A stretch of DNA of 64,000 bases from Cytophagales bacterium (GTDB lineage Bacteria; Bacteroidota; Bacteroidia; Cytophagales; Spirosomataceae), in the NCBI GenBank assembly GCA_004292855.1, contig RDXN01000046.1:43391-107390 (forward strand), in the 5' to 3' direction. This document shows, piece after piece, positions 9,044-17,900 of the stretch. Position 1 is the stretch's first letter; each line of letters opens with the position of its first letter. Both the position numbers and the translations under genes were made by a program. A model generated the notes under the pieces. The model made no database searches and was not told where the DNA came from. It was given only the letters and a program-made list of their open reading frames with translations.

Positions 9044-9075
9044 GTCATGCAGATGCGAAAATTAGAGTACCTTTG
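9044..9075 (+). promoter_or_regulatory. candidate Bacteroidota promoter for lipoprotein gene
   Basis: TACCTTTG at 9068-9075 matches the TAnnTTTG -7 consensus. A TTG upstream at 9042-9044 could be the -33 element, but the 23-base spacer is longer than the usual 19-21. It would give a leader of about 22 bases before the ATG at 9102. Confidence 0.45.
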
Positions 9076-9101
9076 GTCACCACTATTCTTACATCCGAAA
9101 C

Positions 9102-9689
9102 ATGAGAACAATTTTACACGTTGGCGTCCTGATCGCCCTGATTAGCCTATTCGGTTGCGACCAAAACCCTTTCCGCACGGTAAAACCAACCGAGAACCCC
9201 GTCACAAACTTTCTGGACTCCGAAACGGGTAACACCATCAGCACCCGCACCACCGGACCCTGGGAACTGGGTATGGTTTTTAGCTCGTCGGTGAATGGGA
9301 AGATTACCAAAATCGGGAGCCGCATGCCCGAACCGGGCACCTACCGGATCATAATCTGGGACTTTGACTCCAAGCAGGCACTGCGCCAGAAGTCGATCTC
9401 GCAGACTGCCGCCGACAAACTCGAAATGACCGATGTCGAATGGCTGACCTTAACGCCCAACAAAAAGTACGTGATCAGCATCAACTCTCAGGGCGATGGC
9501 ATCAACAAGAAGTACGCGGTGGTGAACAAAACGGGCGGGGTGGAGTTTCTGCCCTTCGCGCGGGGGAGCATCCTGGTGTACAACACCTGCTCACGGAACA
9601 CGGCCACCCCGGCTTTCCCTGATGGCACACAGAACGTGAAAAACGAACTTTATGGCTTCGTCGATTTCATGTTTGAAGCCGATAATTAA
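9102..9689 (+). CDS. putative lipoprotein, DUF4082-like
   Basis: A 195-residue protein with a lipoprotein signal (MRTILHVGVLIALISLFGC; lipobox SLFGC, Cys19). The mature part has the pattern TTGPWELGMVFSSSVNGKITKIGSRMPEPGTYRIIIWD, like the beta-sandwich DUF4082 domain found in carbohydrate-linked exported proteins. Function is unknown. The tyrosine- and glycine-rich beta pattern and the lack of catalytic motifs suggest a binding or structural role. It is flanked by convergent xdhA and divergent FAD oxidoreductase genes and appears to be a single-gene unit. Confidence 0.65.
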   Translation: MRTILHVGVLIALISLFGCDQNPFRTVKPTENPVTNFLDSETGNTISTRTTGPWELGMVFSSSVNGKITKIGSRMPEPGTYRIIIWDFDSKQALRQKSISQTAADKLEMTDVEWLTLTPNKKYVISINSQGDGINKKYAVVNKTGGVEFLPFARGSILVYNTCSRNTATPAFPDGTQNVKNELYGFVDFMFEADN

Positions 9690-9775
9690 CATCGGGCTTA
9701 TCAAAATGATATACAACTTTTGTCCTGTACTTAGTGTCCGCACAGGCTAGGGATGCAGGGGCGACCGATCATTAG

Positions 9776-9795
9776 TCCCCGAATTTATTCGGGGA
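9776..9795. terminator. short hairpin overlapping xdhA stop
   Basis: TCCCCGAA at 9776-9783 pairs with TTCGGGGA at 9788-9795, forming an 8-bp stem that includes the last codons and stop of xdhA. It could end transcription from either side. There is no clear T-run. Confidence 0.45.
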
Positions 9796-11221
9796 TTATC
9801 ATTAGTTGAATCAATTGCTTCACCAGCAACCGCTTGTACTCTGCCGACCCTCGCACGTCGCTGATGGGCGCAATCTCCTGTTGCAGAATCTCGTTTACTT
9901 CCTCCAGTACGGTGTCCGAAATCTCTCTCCCCGTCAGAAACGCCGACGTTCGAGCCAGATAGAGCGGCACCGGAGCCACGCCCCCCGCTGATAGTTCGGC
10001 CCGGACAATTCGATCTCCCTCTTGTTCGATCACTCCGGCCACATTCACGCTGGCAATATCGAGGTGGGTGCGTTTGCAAACCTTCTCGAAATGGAACGCC
10101 TGCGCGGGTGTTGGGGCGCGGAAAAATAGTTGTTCCAGGCGGTCGTCGGGGTGCTTGTTCAGGGTTTTGTAGCCCCGGTACAACTCCCGGAGCGGAACAA
10201 TGCGCCGGACGTTGTTTCGCGCAAACACAGCCTGCGCGTTCAGAGCCAGAAACCAGATGGTCAGGTCGCCAATGGGCGAGGCATTGATGAGGTTGCCGGC
10301 CACGGTGCCCATGTTCCGAATGGGCGTCGACGATACCAGTTTCATGTGAGCCCGCAGGTTGGGGAAGTGGGTTTGCATGAGCGTTGACTCCTGCAACTGC
10401 TCGGCGGTGCAGGCTCCATCAATGCAGATCATGTCGTCTTCTTGCCAAACGGGGGCCTCGCCCCCCGGCCAAAACACGTGTTGCACCGTTGCGTGGCGCA
10501 TGCCCTCGGGGCGTTGCACGTAGAGGTCGGTGCCCCCACCCACAAAAACGGGGGCAGCAGGCGGGGCGTCGTTGGCCGAGTATGTTTGTCGGGCGTGTTT
10601 GTTGTCCGGCTGTTCGAGCAGGGCAAGCATCCGTTGGGGCACCTCGGCGAAGTAGTCGGGCAGAAAATCGTTCTGAGACAGCCAGAGTAAATTGTCGGAG
10701 GTTGCACCGGTATGGCCAGGGCGTTGTTCCAAAGCCGTATTGATGCGGTCAACGGCCCGCTCGATAGACTTGTAGCCGGTGCAACGGCAGATATTCCCGT
10801 CGATGCTGGCCAGGCCGTTTTGGGTGTTGGGTGCCTTGTCGCTCAGGCAATGTCCCGCCAGGGAAACCACGAAACCGACCGTGCAAAACCCGCATTGGGT
10901 GCCGCCCTCATCAACCATCGCCTGTTGCACCACGTTCAGGGCGTTGGGCCGGTTCAGGCCCTCCACCGTGACGATGTGTTTGCCCTGCGCGTTGCCCAGC
11001 GGCATCAGGCACGACGTCATGGACCGATAGCGCATCTGCCCTTTGGTGGGTTCGTTGGGTTGCCACTCCCCCACCAACACCGTGCAGGCTCCACAATCGC
11101 CCTCGCGACAACCCGTTTTGGTGCCGGTGAGGTGCTGTTTGTACCGCACAAAATCGAGCATGACGGTACTCGATAGAGCATCGGTTTCGATAAGGCGGTC
11201 GTTGAGGAGGAAGCGAATCAT
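9785..11221 (-). CDS. xdhA: xanthine dehydrogenase, FAD and [2Fe-2S] subunit
   Basis: A 478-residue small subunit that carries electrons from the molybdenum site to NAD. The N-terminal plant-ferredoxin fold holds one cluster (C38, C43, C46 and C71 in GCREGDCGAC and SMTSC). A helical domain holds the second (C110, C113, C145, C147 in QCGFC and CRC). The FAD domain starts near residue 205 with PVFVGGGTDLYVQ and the CO-dehydrogenase flavoprotein C-terminal region follows. Length is normal for XdhA. It faces the dipeptidyl peptidase gene across a 117-base gap. It is separated from xdhB by three genes and lies on the opposite strand. Confidence 0.93.
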   Translation of the reverse strand: MIRFLLNDRLIETDALSSTVMLDFVRYKQHLTGTKTGCREGDCGACTVLVGEWQPNEPTKGQMRYRSMTSCLMPLGNAQGKHIVTVEGLNRPNALNVVQQAMVDEGGTQCGFCTVGFVVSLAGHCLSDKAPNTQNGLASIDGNICRCTGYKSIERAVDRINTALEQRPGHTGATSDNLLWLSQNDFLPDYFAEVPQRMLALLEQPDNKHARQTYSANDAPPAAPVFVGGGTDLYVQRPEGMRHATVQHVFWPGGEAPVWQEDDMICIDGACTAEQLQESTLMQTHFPNLRAHMKLVSSTPIRNMGTVAGNLINASPIGDLTIWFLALNAQAVFARNNVRRIVPLRELYRGYKTLNKHPDDRLEQLFFRAPTPAQAFHFEKVCKRTHLDIASVNVAGVIEQEGDRIVRAELSAGGVAPVPLYLARTSAFLTGREISDTVLEEVNEILQQEIAPISDVRGSAEYKRLLVKQLIQLMIIPE

Positions 11222-11338
11222 GGTCAGTTGACGAAATGGCTTGTATCGTCAAATATACAAGCTGGATTCAACTTTCGTATCTTTACCCCACAGCCAACCG
11301 CAGCATCCGGGTTGGTTTCTTATTCCATAAATCGTCGT

Positions 11339-13579
11339 ATGTTTCGTCTAGTACTGCCAGTTATCCGGCTACTTCTGCTCGTCACAACCTTCACCGTGAC
11401 GGCCTTCACTACACAGGCCCAAACCACTTCCCTCAAAACCATCAGCCTCGACGACATTTGGGGGCGCAACGCGGGCACCTTTGCCGCTCGCACCGTGCAG
11501 GGTGTCAACTGGATGAAGGCAGGCGGTTTTTACACGACTCTGTCCGATGGGCGCGTGGTGAAATTTTCGATTACGGACGGGAAGGCCGTCGATACGCTGT
11601 TCGATGCACGCAGCAACCGCGTGGGTGGGCAGACCATCGAACTCGATGATTATCAACTCAGTGCCGACGAAAGCAAGCTGCTCCTCACCACCGCCGAAGA
11701 ACCCATTTACCGCCGGTCGAGCAAGGCCACGTTTTACGTGTTCGACCAGAAAACCGGGCGGCTACAGTTGCTCAACAAGGTTAGCAAAGTTCAATACGCG
11801 ACGTTTTCGCCCGATGGTCGGCGGGTGGCATTTATGCGCGACAACAACCTGTTTGCGGTTGACTTGAACACGATGGTTGAGAAACAATTGACCTCAGATG
11901 GCAAGCGTAATGCGGTCATCAACGGCGGGGCCGATTGGGTGTATGAAGAAGAATTCAGCATGGCGCGGGCGTTCGAGTGGTCGCCCGATAGCAAGCGGGT
12001 GGCGTTTATCCGGTTCGACGAGAGCCGCGTTCCCGAATACAACATGCAAACGTGGGGCGAACTGTACCCCGCCGACTACACGTTTAAATACCCCAAAGCG
12101 GGTGAGGCTAATTCGGTCGTGAATGTGTGGGTAGCCGATGCCACAACGGGTGCCAAAGTAAAGGTCGATACGGGCCTGGAAACTGACATTTACCTGCCCC
12201 GTATTCAATGGACCAAGAACGCGAATCTGCTCTCGGTCCGGCGCATGAACCGGCTCCAAACCCGGCTCGATCTGCTCCACGCCGATGCCACAACCGGCAA
12301 AACCACCGTTGTCCTGACCGAAACGCCAACGTCGGCCCTGGGCGGTCAACCGGCCTATGTCGATCTCGAATTCACCGACGACCTGACGTATCTGGCTGAT
12401 GGAAAGTCGTTTATCTGGACAAGTGAGCGGAGCGGTTTCAAGCACGTGTATCGCTACGACATGAGCGGCAAACTGCTTGGACCGATCACGAGCGGCAATT
12501 TTGAGGTAACGAGCCTGCTCGGTGTCGACGAGAAAGCGCGAACGGCCTACTATATTTCGGCAGAGGTGTCGCCCCTCGAAAAACACCTGTACCGGATTGG
12601 GTTGGATGGACAAAACAAGCAACGCCTGAGCAACGAGCCGGGCACGTATTCGGCCAATTTCAGCCCCGATTTCGCGTATTATCTGCTCTCGCATACCGCG
12701 TCTAATTCGCCCCTGACAGTGAGTTTGTTCCGGTCGGCCAACGCCGATACGAAGCCCATGCGGGTGCTGGAGACCAACGAGCGATTGCGGCAGCGGCTGG
12801 GTCAATATACGATCTCGCCCAAGCGGTTCTTCACGGTTCCAACCCCATCGGGTGAGCGGCTCAATGCCTGGACCATCCGCCCGCCCGATTTTGACAGCAC
12901 AAAACGGTATCCTGTTCTGATGTTTGTGTACGGCGGGCCGGGGTCACAGACGGTCAAGAACGAGTGGGATAGCCGCGATTTTTTCTGGTATCAGACACTG
13001 GCTCAAAAAGGCTACGTGATTGTATCGGTCGACAACCGGGGAACCGGATCGCGGGGTAACGCCTTCCGCACGGCCACCTACGGGCAGTTGGGCAAGCTCG
13101 AAACGCAGGATCAGATCGACGCGGCCAGGTACTTAAAAACGCTGCCCTACGTAGACCCCGGTCGGGTAGGGATTTGGGGCTGGAGTTACGGCGGCTACAT
13201 GACGGCCCTCTGCATGACGCTCGGTGCCGACGTGTTCAAAACCGGTATCTCGGTGGCCCCCGTTACGAACTGGCGTTTCTACGACACCATCTACACCGAA
13301 CGCTACCTCAAACGCCCGCAGGACAACGCGAGCGGCTACGACGACAATTCACCCGTAACGCACGCGGCCAAGCTGCGGGGCAATTACCTGCTCATCCACG
13401 GCACCGGCGACGATAACGTGCATTTCCAAAACTCGGTTGAGTTTGTGAACGCGCTCGTGACAGCCGGTCGCCCGTTCCGGTCATTTTATTACCCCAACCG
13501 CAACCACGGCATTTACGGCGGCAACACGCGTATGCATCTCTACCAAATGATGACGGATTTCATCGTGGAGAAGCTGTAA
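11339..13579 (+). CDS. dipeptidyl peptidase IV, S9B family
   Basis: A 746-residue exported serine peptidase that removes X-Pro dipeptides from peptide N-termini in the periplasm or at the cell surface. The start MFRLVLPVIRLLLLVTTF gives a signal peptide ending at TQAQ; the frame runs upstream but without conserved sequence. The beta-propeller carries the double-Glu motif DWVYEEEF, which binds the substrate amino terminus. The catalytic domain has GWSYGG (S616), GTGDDN (D691) and NRNHGIYGG (H723). All three triad positions are intact. It ends only three bases from the stop of the convergent metal-efflux adaptor gene. Confidence 0.92.
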   Translation: MFRLVLPVIRLLLLVTTFTVTAFTTQAQTTSLKTISLDDIWGRNAGTFAARTVQGVNWMKAGGFYTTLSDGRVVKFSITDGKAVDTLFDARSNRVGGQTIELDDYQLSADESKLLLTTAEEPIYRRSSKATFYVFDQKTGRLQLLNKVSKVQYATFSPDGRRVAFMRDNNLFAVDLNTMVEKQLTSDGKRNAVINGGADWVYEEEFSMARAFEWSPDSKRVAFIRFDESRVPEYNMQTWGELYPADYTFKYPKAGEANSVVNVWVADATTGAKVKVDTGLETDIYLPRIQWTKNANLLSVRRMNRLQTRLDLLHADATTGKTTVVLTETPTSALGGQPAYVDLEFTDDLTYLADGKSFIWTSERSGFKHVYRYDMSGKLLGPITSGNFEVTSLLGVDEKARTAYYISAEVSPLEKHLYRIGLDGQNKQRLSNEPGTYSANFSPDFAYYLLSHTASNSPLTVSLFRSANADTKPMRVLETNERLRQRLGQYTISPKRFFTVPTPSGERLNAWTIRPPDFDSTKRYPVLMFVYGGPGSQTVKNEWDSRDFFWYQTLAQKGYVIVSVDNRGTGSRGNAFRTATYGQLGKLETQDQIDAARYLKTLPYVDPGRVGIWGWSYGGYMTALCMTLGADVFKTGISVAPVTNWRFYDTIYTERYLKRPQDNASGYDDNSPVTHAAKLRGNYLLIHGTGDDNVHFQNSVEFVNALVTAGRPFRSFYYPNRNHGIYGGNTRMHLYQMMTDFIVEKL

Positions 13580-13582
13580 ACC

Positions 13583-14764
13583 TTACTCCTCTTCCTCCCC
13601 AGCCCCTTTCCACTGCGAGAGGAGCGCGTAGGCTCCCCGCACCACAACGGGTGTTTTATTTGCATCAAATCCATCGGGGAGTACCACCGCCGAATAGCCA
13701 TTTTGGGTAACGCCCCGCCGAACCTGTACCGCTTTGTAGGGCGTGTTGCCTTCCCTAACTGACTCTTGCACAAACACGTAATCATGGCCCTCCGAGGCCA
13801 CAATGGCTCCTTCGGGCAGGGCGGGTGTTTGGGTGTTGCCCAGTTCGAGGGTTGCTTTCAAAAACGCATTGGGCGTGAGGGGGCGGCTACCCGTGCCCGG
13901 CTCGAACCGCGCCAGCACCCGCACCGAGCGGTCGTTGTCGATGCTGCGGTTAATCAGGTACACCCGCGCCAGTCGCTCGCGGCCCCGCTCATCAGCGAGT
14001 TGCACACGCACGCGCTGCCCGACGCGTACGCTGCCCAAGTCTTTCTCAAAAAGAGCTAATTCGGCGTACAGGCCCTCCGTGCCCACGAGTTGAGCGATCA
14101 CATCGGCGGGTTGTACGTATTGGCCCAGGTTGGCGGGCACGTCGGTGATGACCCCGTTGATGGGTGAGGTGACGGCGTAGGTGCTGCTAAATTGACCCTT
14201 CACAGCGGCTTCAGGCGAGAGACCCACTCGCTGTATGCGCGTGGCCAGGGCCGCGAGTCGGGCGCGGGTCGCGTTGAGGTCGGCAGACGTTTGCTGGAAT
14301 ACTTTGAGCGCACCCACGTTTTCACGGCTCAGTTCCTGCTGTCGGGCGTATTCGCTTTCGAGGTAGGTTAGTCGGGCGCGGTTCTCGGCGTAATCCTGTT
14401 GCACCTGAATGAGATCGGGGTTTTCGACGCGGGCCAGCACCTGCCCCTTCCTGACCACCTGCCCCGGCAACAGGGCTATCTGCCGCAAAAACCCACCTTG
14501 CAGGGCCGAAATGGTCACGCGGTTCTGCGCCCCGGCCACCACCCGCCCGTTTACTGAAAGCGTTTGACTTAGATTTCGGTATTCAACCCGGCCCGTTTGT
14601 ACCTCGGCCAATCGTACCTGATCGGGGGTTAAAACGACCTCGTCGGTCTCGGCCTCTGCCGAAACCGGTGTGGCTTGGGTGGTTGCTGCGTCGGTGGTCG
14701 TGGTGGCCTCCTTTTGGCAAGACCAGAAGAGTACAAGCAAGCAATAGAGAAATAATCGGTTCAT
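13583..14764 (-). CDS. RND efflux periplasmic adaptor, CzcB/CusB-like lipoprotein
   Basis: A 393-residue membrane-fusion protein that joins an inner-membrane RND pump to the outer-membrane channel. It has a lipoprotein signal (MNRLFLYCLLVLFWSC, lipobox LFWSC). A barrel-sandwich half follows (VSALQ-like ISALQGGFLRQIALLPGQVV), then a coiled-coil hairpin at roughly 120-185 rich in Gln and Arg, then the second lipoyl half and beta-barrel (SPINGVITDVPANLGQYV). It lies downstream of the RND-TolC fusion in the same direction, separated by a 165-base region with an inverted repeat pair. Together they make a complete three-part efflux system. The likely cargo is divalent metal, from the pump motifs. 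Confidence 0.88.
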   Translation of the reverse strand: MNRLFLYCLLVLFWSCQKEATTTTDAATTQATPVSAEAETDEVVLTPDQVRLAEVQTGRVEYRNLSQTLSVNGRVVAGAQNRVTISALQGGFLRQIALLPGQVVRKGQVLARVENPDLIQVQQDYAENRARLTYLESEYARQQELSRENVGALKVFQQTSADLNATRARLAALATRIQRVGLSPEAAVKGQFSSTYAVTSPINGVITDVPANLGQYVQPADVIAQLVGTEGLYAELALFEKDLGSVRVGQRVRVQLADERGRERLARVYLINRSIDNDRSVRVLARFEPGTGSRPLTPNAFLKATLELGNTQTPALPEGAIVASEGHDYVFVQESVREGNTPYKAVQVRRGVTQNGYSAVVLPDGFDANKTPVVVRGAYALLSQWKGAGEEEE

Positions 14765-14769
14765 ACAAT

Positions 14770-14933
14770 GTAGTGCCGGATACCATCCGGCATAGCCGTA
14801 AGGCTAAAAAGTTAGTGATTCGTTAAGGGTCTTTCACAAGAGCTAGCTGACACAAAGGTTTTTCAAATGGGATATACCTATTAGCCTTACGGCTGTGCCG
14901 GATACTACCGTAGCGACGGACCGCCGGCACTAC
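14770..14933. repeat. pair of related hairpin repeats in inverted orientation
   Basis: 14770-14806 and the complement of 14882-14933 both start with GTAGTGCCGG and end with CCGGCA(T/C)AGCCGTAAGGCTA, with different middles. Each copy is itself partly palindromic. The right copy covers the stop codon of the RND-TolC gene (14930-14932). The space between (14807-14881) holds no gene. Confidence 0.8.
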
Positions 14934-17900
14934 AGCCCCAGCAACCGCTCCAGTTCGATAACGGCCTGATTATAGCCGTTGATCGTCTCCAGATAGGTCA
15001 GCCGGGTTTGGTAGGATCGAGTTAGTGCCTGCGAGTATTCCACATAGCCAATCTCGCCCGCCCGAAACGCCTTACGGGCACCCTCGGCCAGTTGGCGGGC
15101 TACGGGCAGGCCAGTTTGGTCGTAATAGGTTAAGCTACCCTGCTCTTTGCGAATCTGTTGAACAGCCGTCGCCACATCGCCCTGTAGGGTGCGCCGGTTG
15201 TAGGCCAGCGTGACCTCGGCAAGTTGGCTACCCAACCGGGCCGACTCGATACGGGCACGTTGGGCCTTCTGCGAAATCGGAATCGAGACACCCGCCTGCA
15301 CACCCTGAAACCGTTGCCCACCGCCATAGACCCGTTCCTGCCCGTTGTTGAGCGTTTGCGGCCCGCGCAGCGATTGGTTGAAATAACCCACCGAAAAATC
15401 GGGACGGAGTCGGGCCTGCTCTACGTCAATCTGCACCTTTGCCAGGTCGGTCTGTTGCGAGAGCAACGCCAGGGTCGGGTTTTGGGCCAGCAAGGAATCC
15501 GTCAGCAGGGGCATGGTTCGGCGGGTAAGACCGCTGTCGGGGAGGGCAAGCGGGTTGGTGGTGTTGAGCAGGGTTTGCAGAGTATTGAGGGCAATAGCAC
15601 GGTCGGCGGTGGCGAGAGCGAGTTGGTTGCGAAGTTCGCCCAGCAAGTTGTCGGCAGTGGCTACTTCGAGGGCGGTTCCCTCGCCCGTCCGTCGGCGCAC
15701 CTCGGTGGCCCGCCGAAATTCGACCAGTAGGCTATCCTGTGCCGTCAGCAGTTTTTGCCGCTCGTTCAGATACGTCAGTTCATAGTACACGCCCTTCACC
15801 TGCGCCCGAAGATCGGTTTGGGTAACCCGCGCTGAAAGTTCACCCGCCCGGATGCTTTGATCGGCCAGTTGTTCGAGCCGGTTAATGAGCCGGAAGTTCG
15901 GGATCGACTGCGAGATGGTCAGGTTGTTGTCCCACCGAAAACTGTTGTATTGCCCACTCACCACCGACACGTCGGTACGCGGAATAACCCGCGCCGAAGT
16001 CCGGCCCGTGCGTTGAATAGCTATGTTAAGACTGCTCAGTTGCGTCGTACCATTGTTGGTTAATGCCTGGTCAATAGCATTTTGCAACGTTAGTTCGGCT
16101 TGCGCCGATGGGTTTCGGGCGGGGGTTTGTGCCACGGCGACATGGCCCGAAACCAATAGGAGCAACGCGCTGCCAACCAAACTTCCTGTTTTTGAAAACG
16201 CCTTTTTCCGGCGACCTAGCCCGGATTGTTCCCACCAATACAAACAAGGCAGCACCAACAACGTCAGCAACGTGGCCGACACCAGCCCGCCAATCACGAC
16301 CGTGGCTAAGGGTTTTTGTACTTCGGCACCCGCCGTATTCGACAGAGCCATCGGCAAAAAGCCCAGCGACGCCACCAGGGCCGTCATCAACACAGGTCGG
16401 AGCCGGGTGGCCGTACCCTGCAAAATCACGTCGCGCAGCCCTAAATTTCCTTCGGATTTGAGGTGGTTAAACTCGGCCAGCAACACGATGCCGTTCAGCA
16501 CCGACACCCCAAACAGGGCAATGAACCCCACCCCCGCCGAAATGCTGAACGGCATGTCGCGCAGCCACAGGGCCAACACGCCCCCAATAGCCGCGAGCGG
16601 AATGGCCGTGAAAATGAGGATGGCCTGCCGGAGCGAGTGAAACGTAAAAAACAAGAGCAGAAAAATGAGCAGCAACGAAACCGGAACGGCCACCGACAGC
16701 CGTTTTTTGGCTTCTTCGAGGTTCTGGAACTGCCCGCCGTAGGTCACGTAGTAGCCCGCCGGGAGCTTCACTTGCTTGTCGAGCCGGGCTTTCAAATCGT
16801 TTACGACCGACTCCACATCGCGGCCCGGCGTGGATTCGCCCCGAACGTTGAACGCCACCGTGATACGCCGTTGGGCATTATCGCGCTGAATCTGGTTCAC
16901 ACTGTTCTCAAACCGCACCTCGGCCACCTGCCCCAGAGGCACCTGTTGGCCGTTTGGAGCGGTCAGGAGCAGATTTTGCACGTCGCCCAGTTGCTGACGG
17001 CTTTGCTCCCGCAGGCGCACGGCCAACGCGTACCGGCGTTCGCCCTCGTAAATCGTGCCCACCTCGGCCCCGGCAAACGCGGCCTGAATAATCCGATTGG
17101 CTTCCTCAACCGAAATCCCAAACCGGGCTAGCCCCTCCCGGTCGAACCGCACCACAATCTGCGGCAAACCCGACACCTGCTCCACGTAGAGTTCCGTAGC
17201 CCCCGGCACACCCGCCACCACGCGCCCAATGCGCCGGGCCACGTCGGCCAACACGTTGAGGTCTTCGCCGTAGATTTTCACGGCCACGTCTTGCCGGATA
17301 CCCGTCATCAACTCATTGAAACGCATCTGAATCGGTTGCTGAAAACTGAAACTCACGCCCGGCAGTTTGGCGAGTTCGGTACTCATTTTTTCGGCTAACT
17401 CATTCATGTTTGTGGCCGACGTCCATTCGTCCTGATTCTTCAAAATCACCATCATATCGGCGGCTTCGATGGGCATGGGATCGGTGGGAATTTCGCCCGC
17501 GCCGATCTTGCCCACGACCTGCTTTACTTCGGGAAACTTGTCGATCAGCATCTTTTCGGCCTTTAGCGTCGCGGCCACCGTTTCAGACAGCGAACTCCCC
17601 GGAATCATGCGCGTATCCACGGCAAAATCGCCCTCGTCCAGTTCGGGAATAAACTCGCCCCCCAGCCTTGAAAACAACAGAATCGACCCCGCAAAAGCCG
17701 CCACGGCAACGCCCACCACCAATCCTCTGTGGCTCAGCGTCCAGCGAATGGCCGGGTCATACATCCGATGCAAAACGGCCATGATCCGGTCCGAAATGGT
17801 CCGGTGTCCTTCCGGTTGGGGCTTCTTGCTCAACAGCAGGGCCGACATCATCGGCACGTACGTCAACGACAAAATAAACGCCCCGGCGATAGCAAAAATG

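Noticed and set aside
11894..12805. 303-codon minus-strand frame inside the dipeptidyl peptidase gene
   Set aside because: The plus-strand gene has complete catalytic motifs, and this frame has none.
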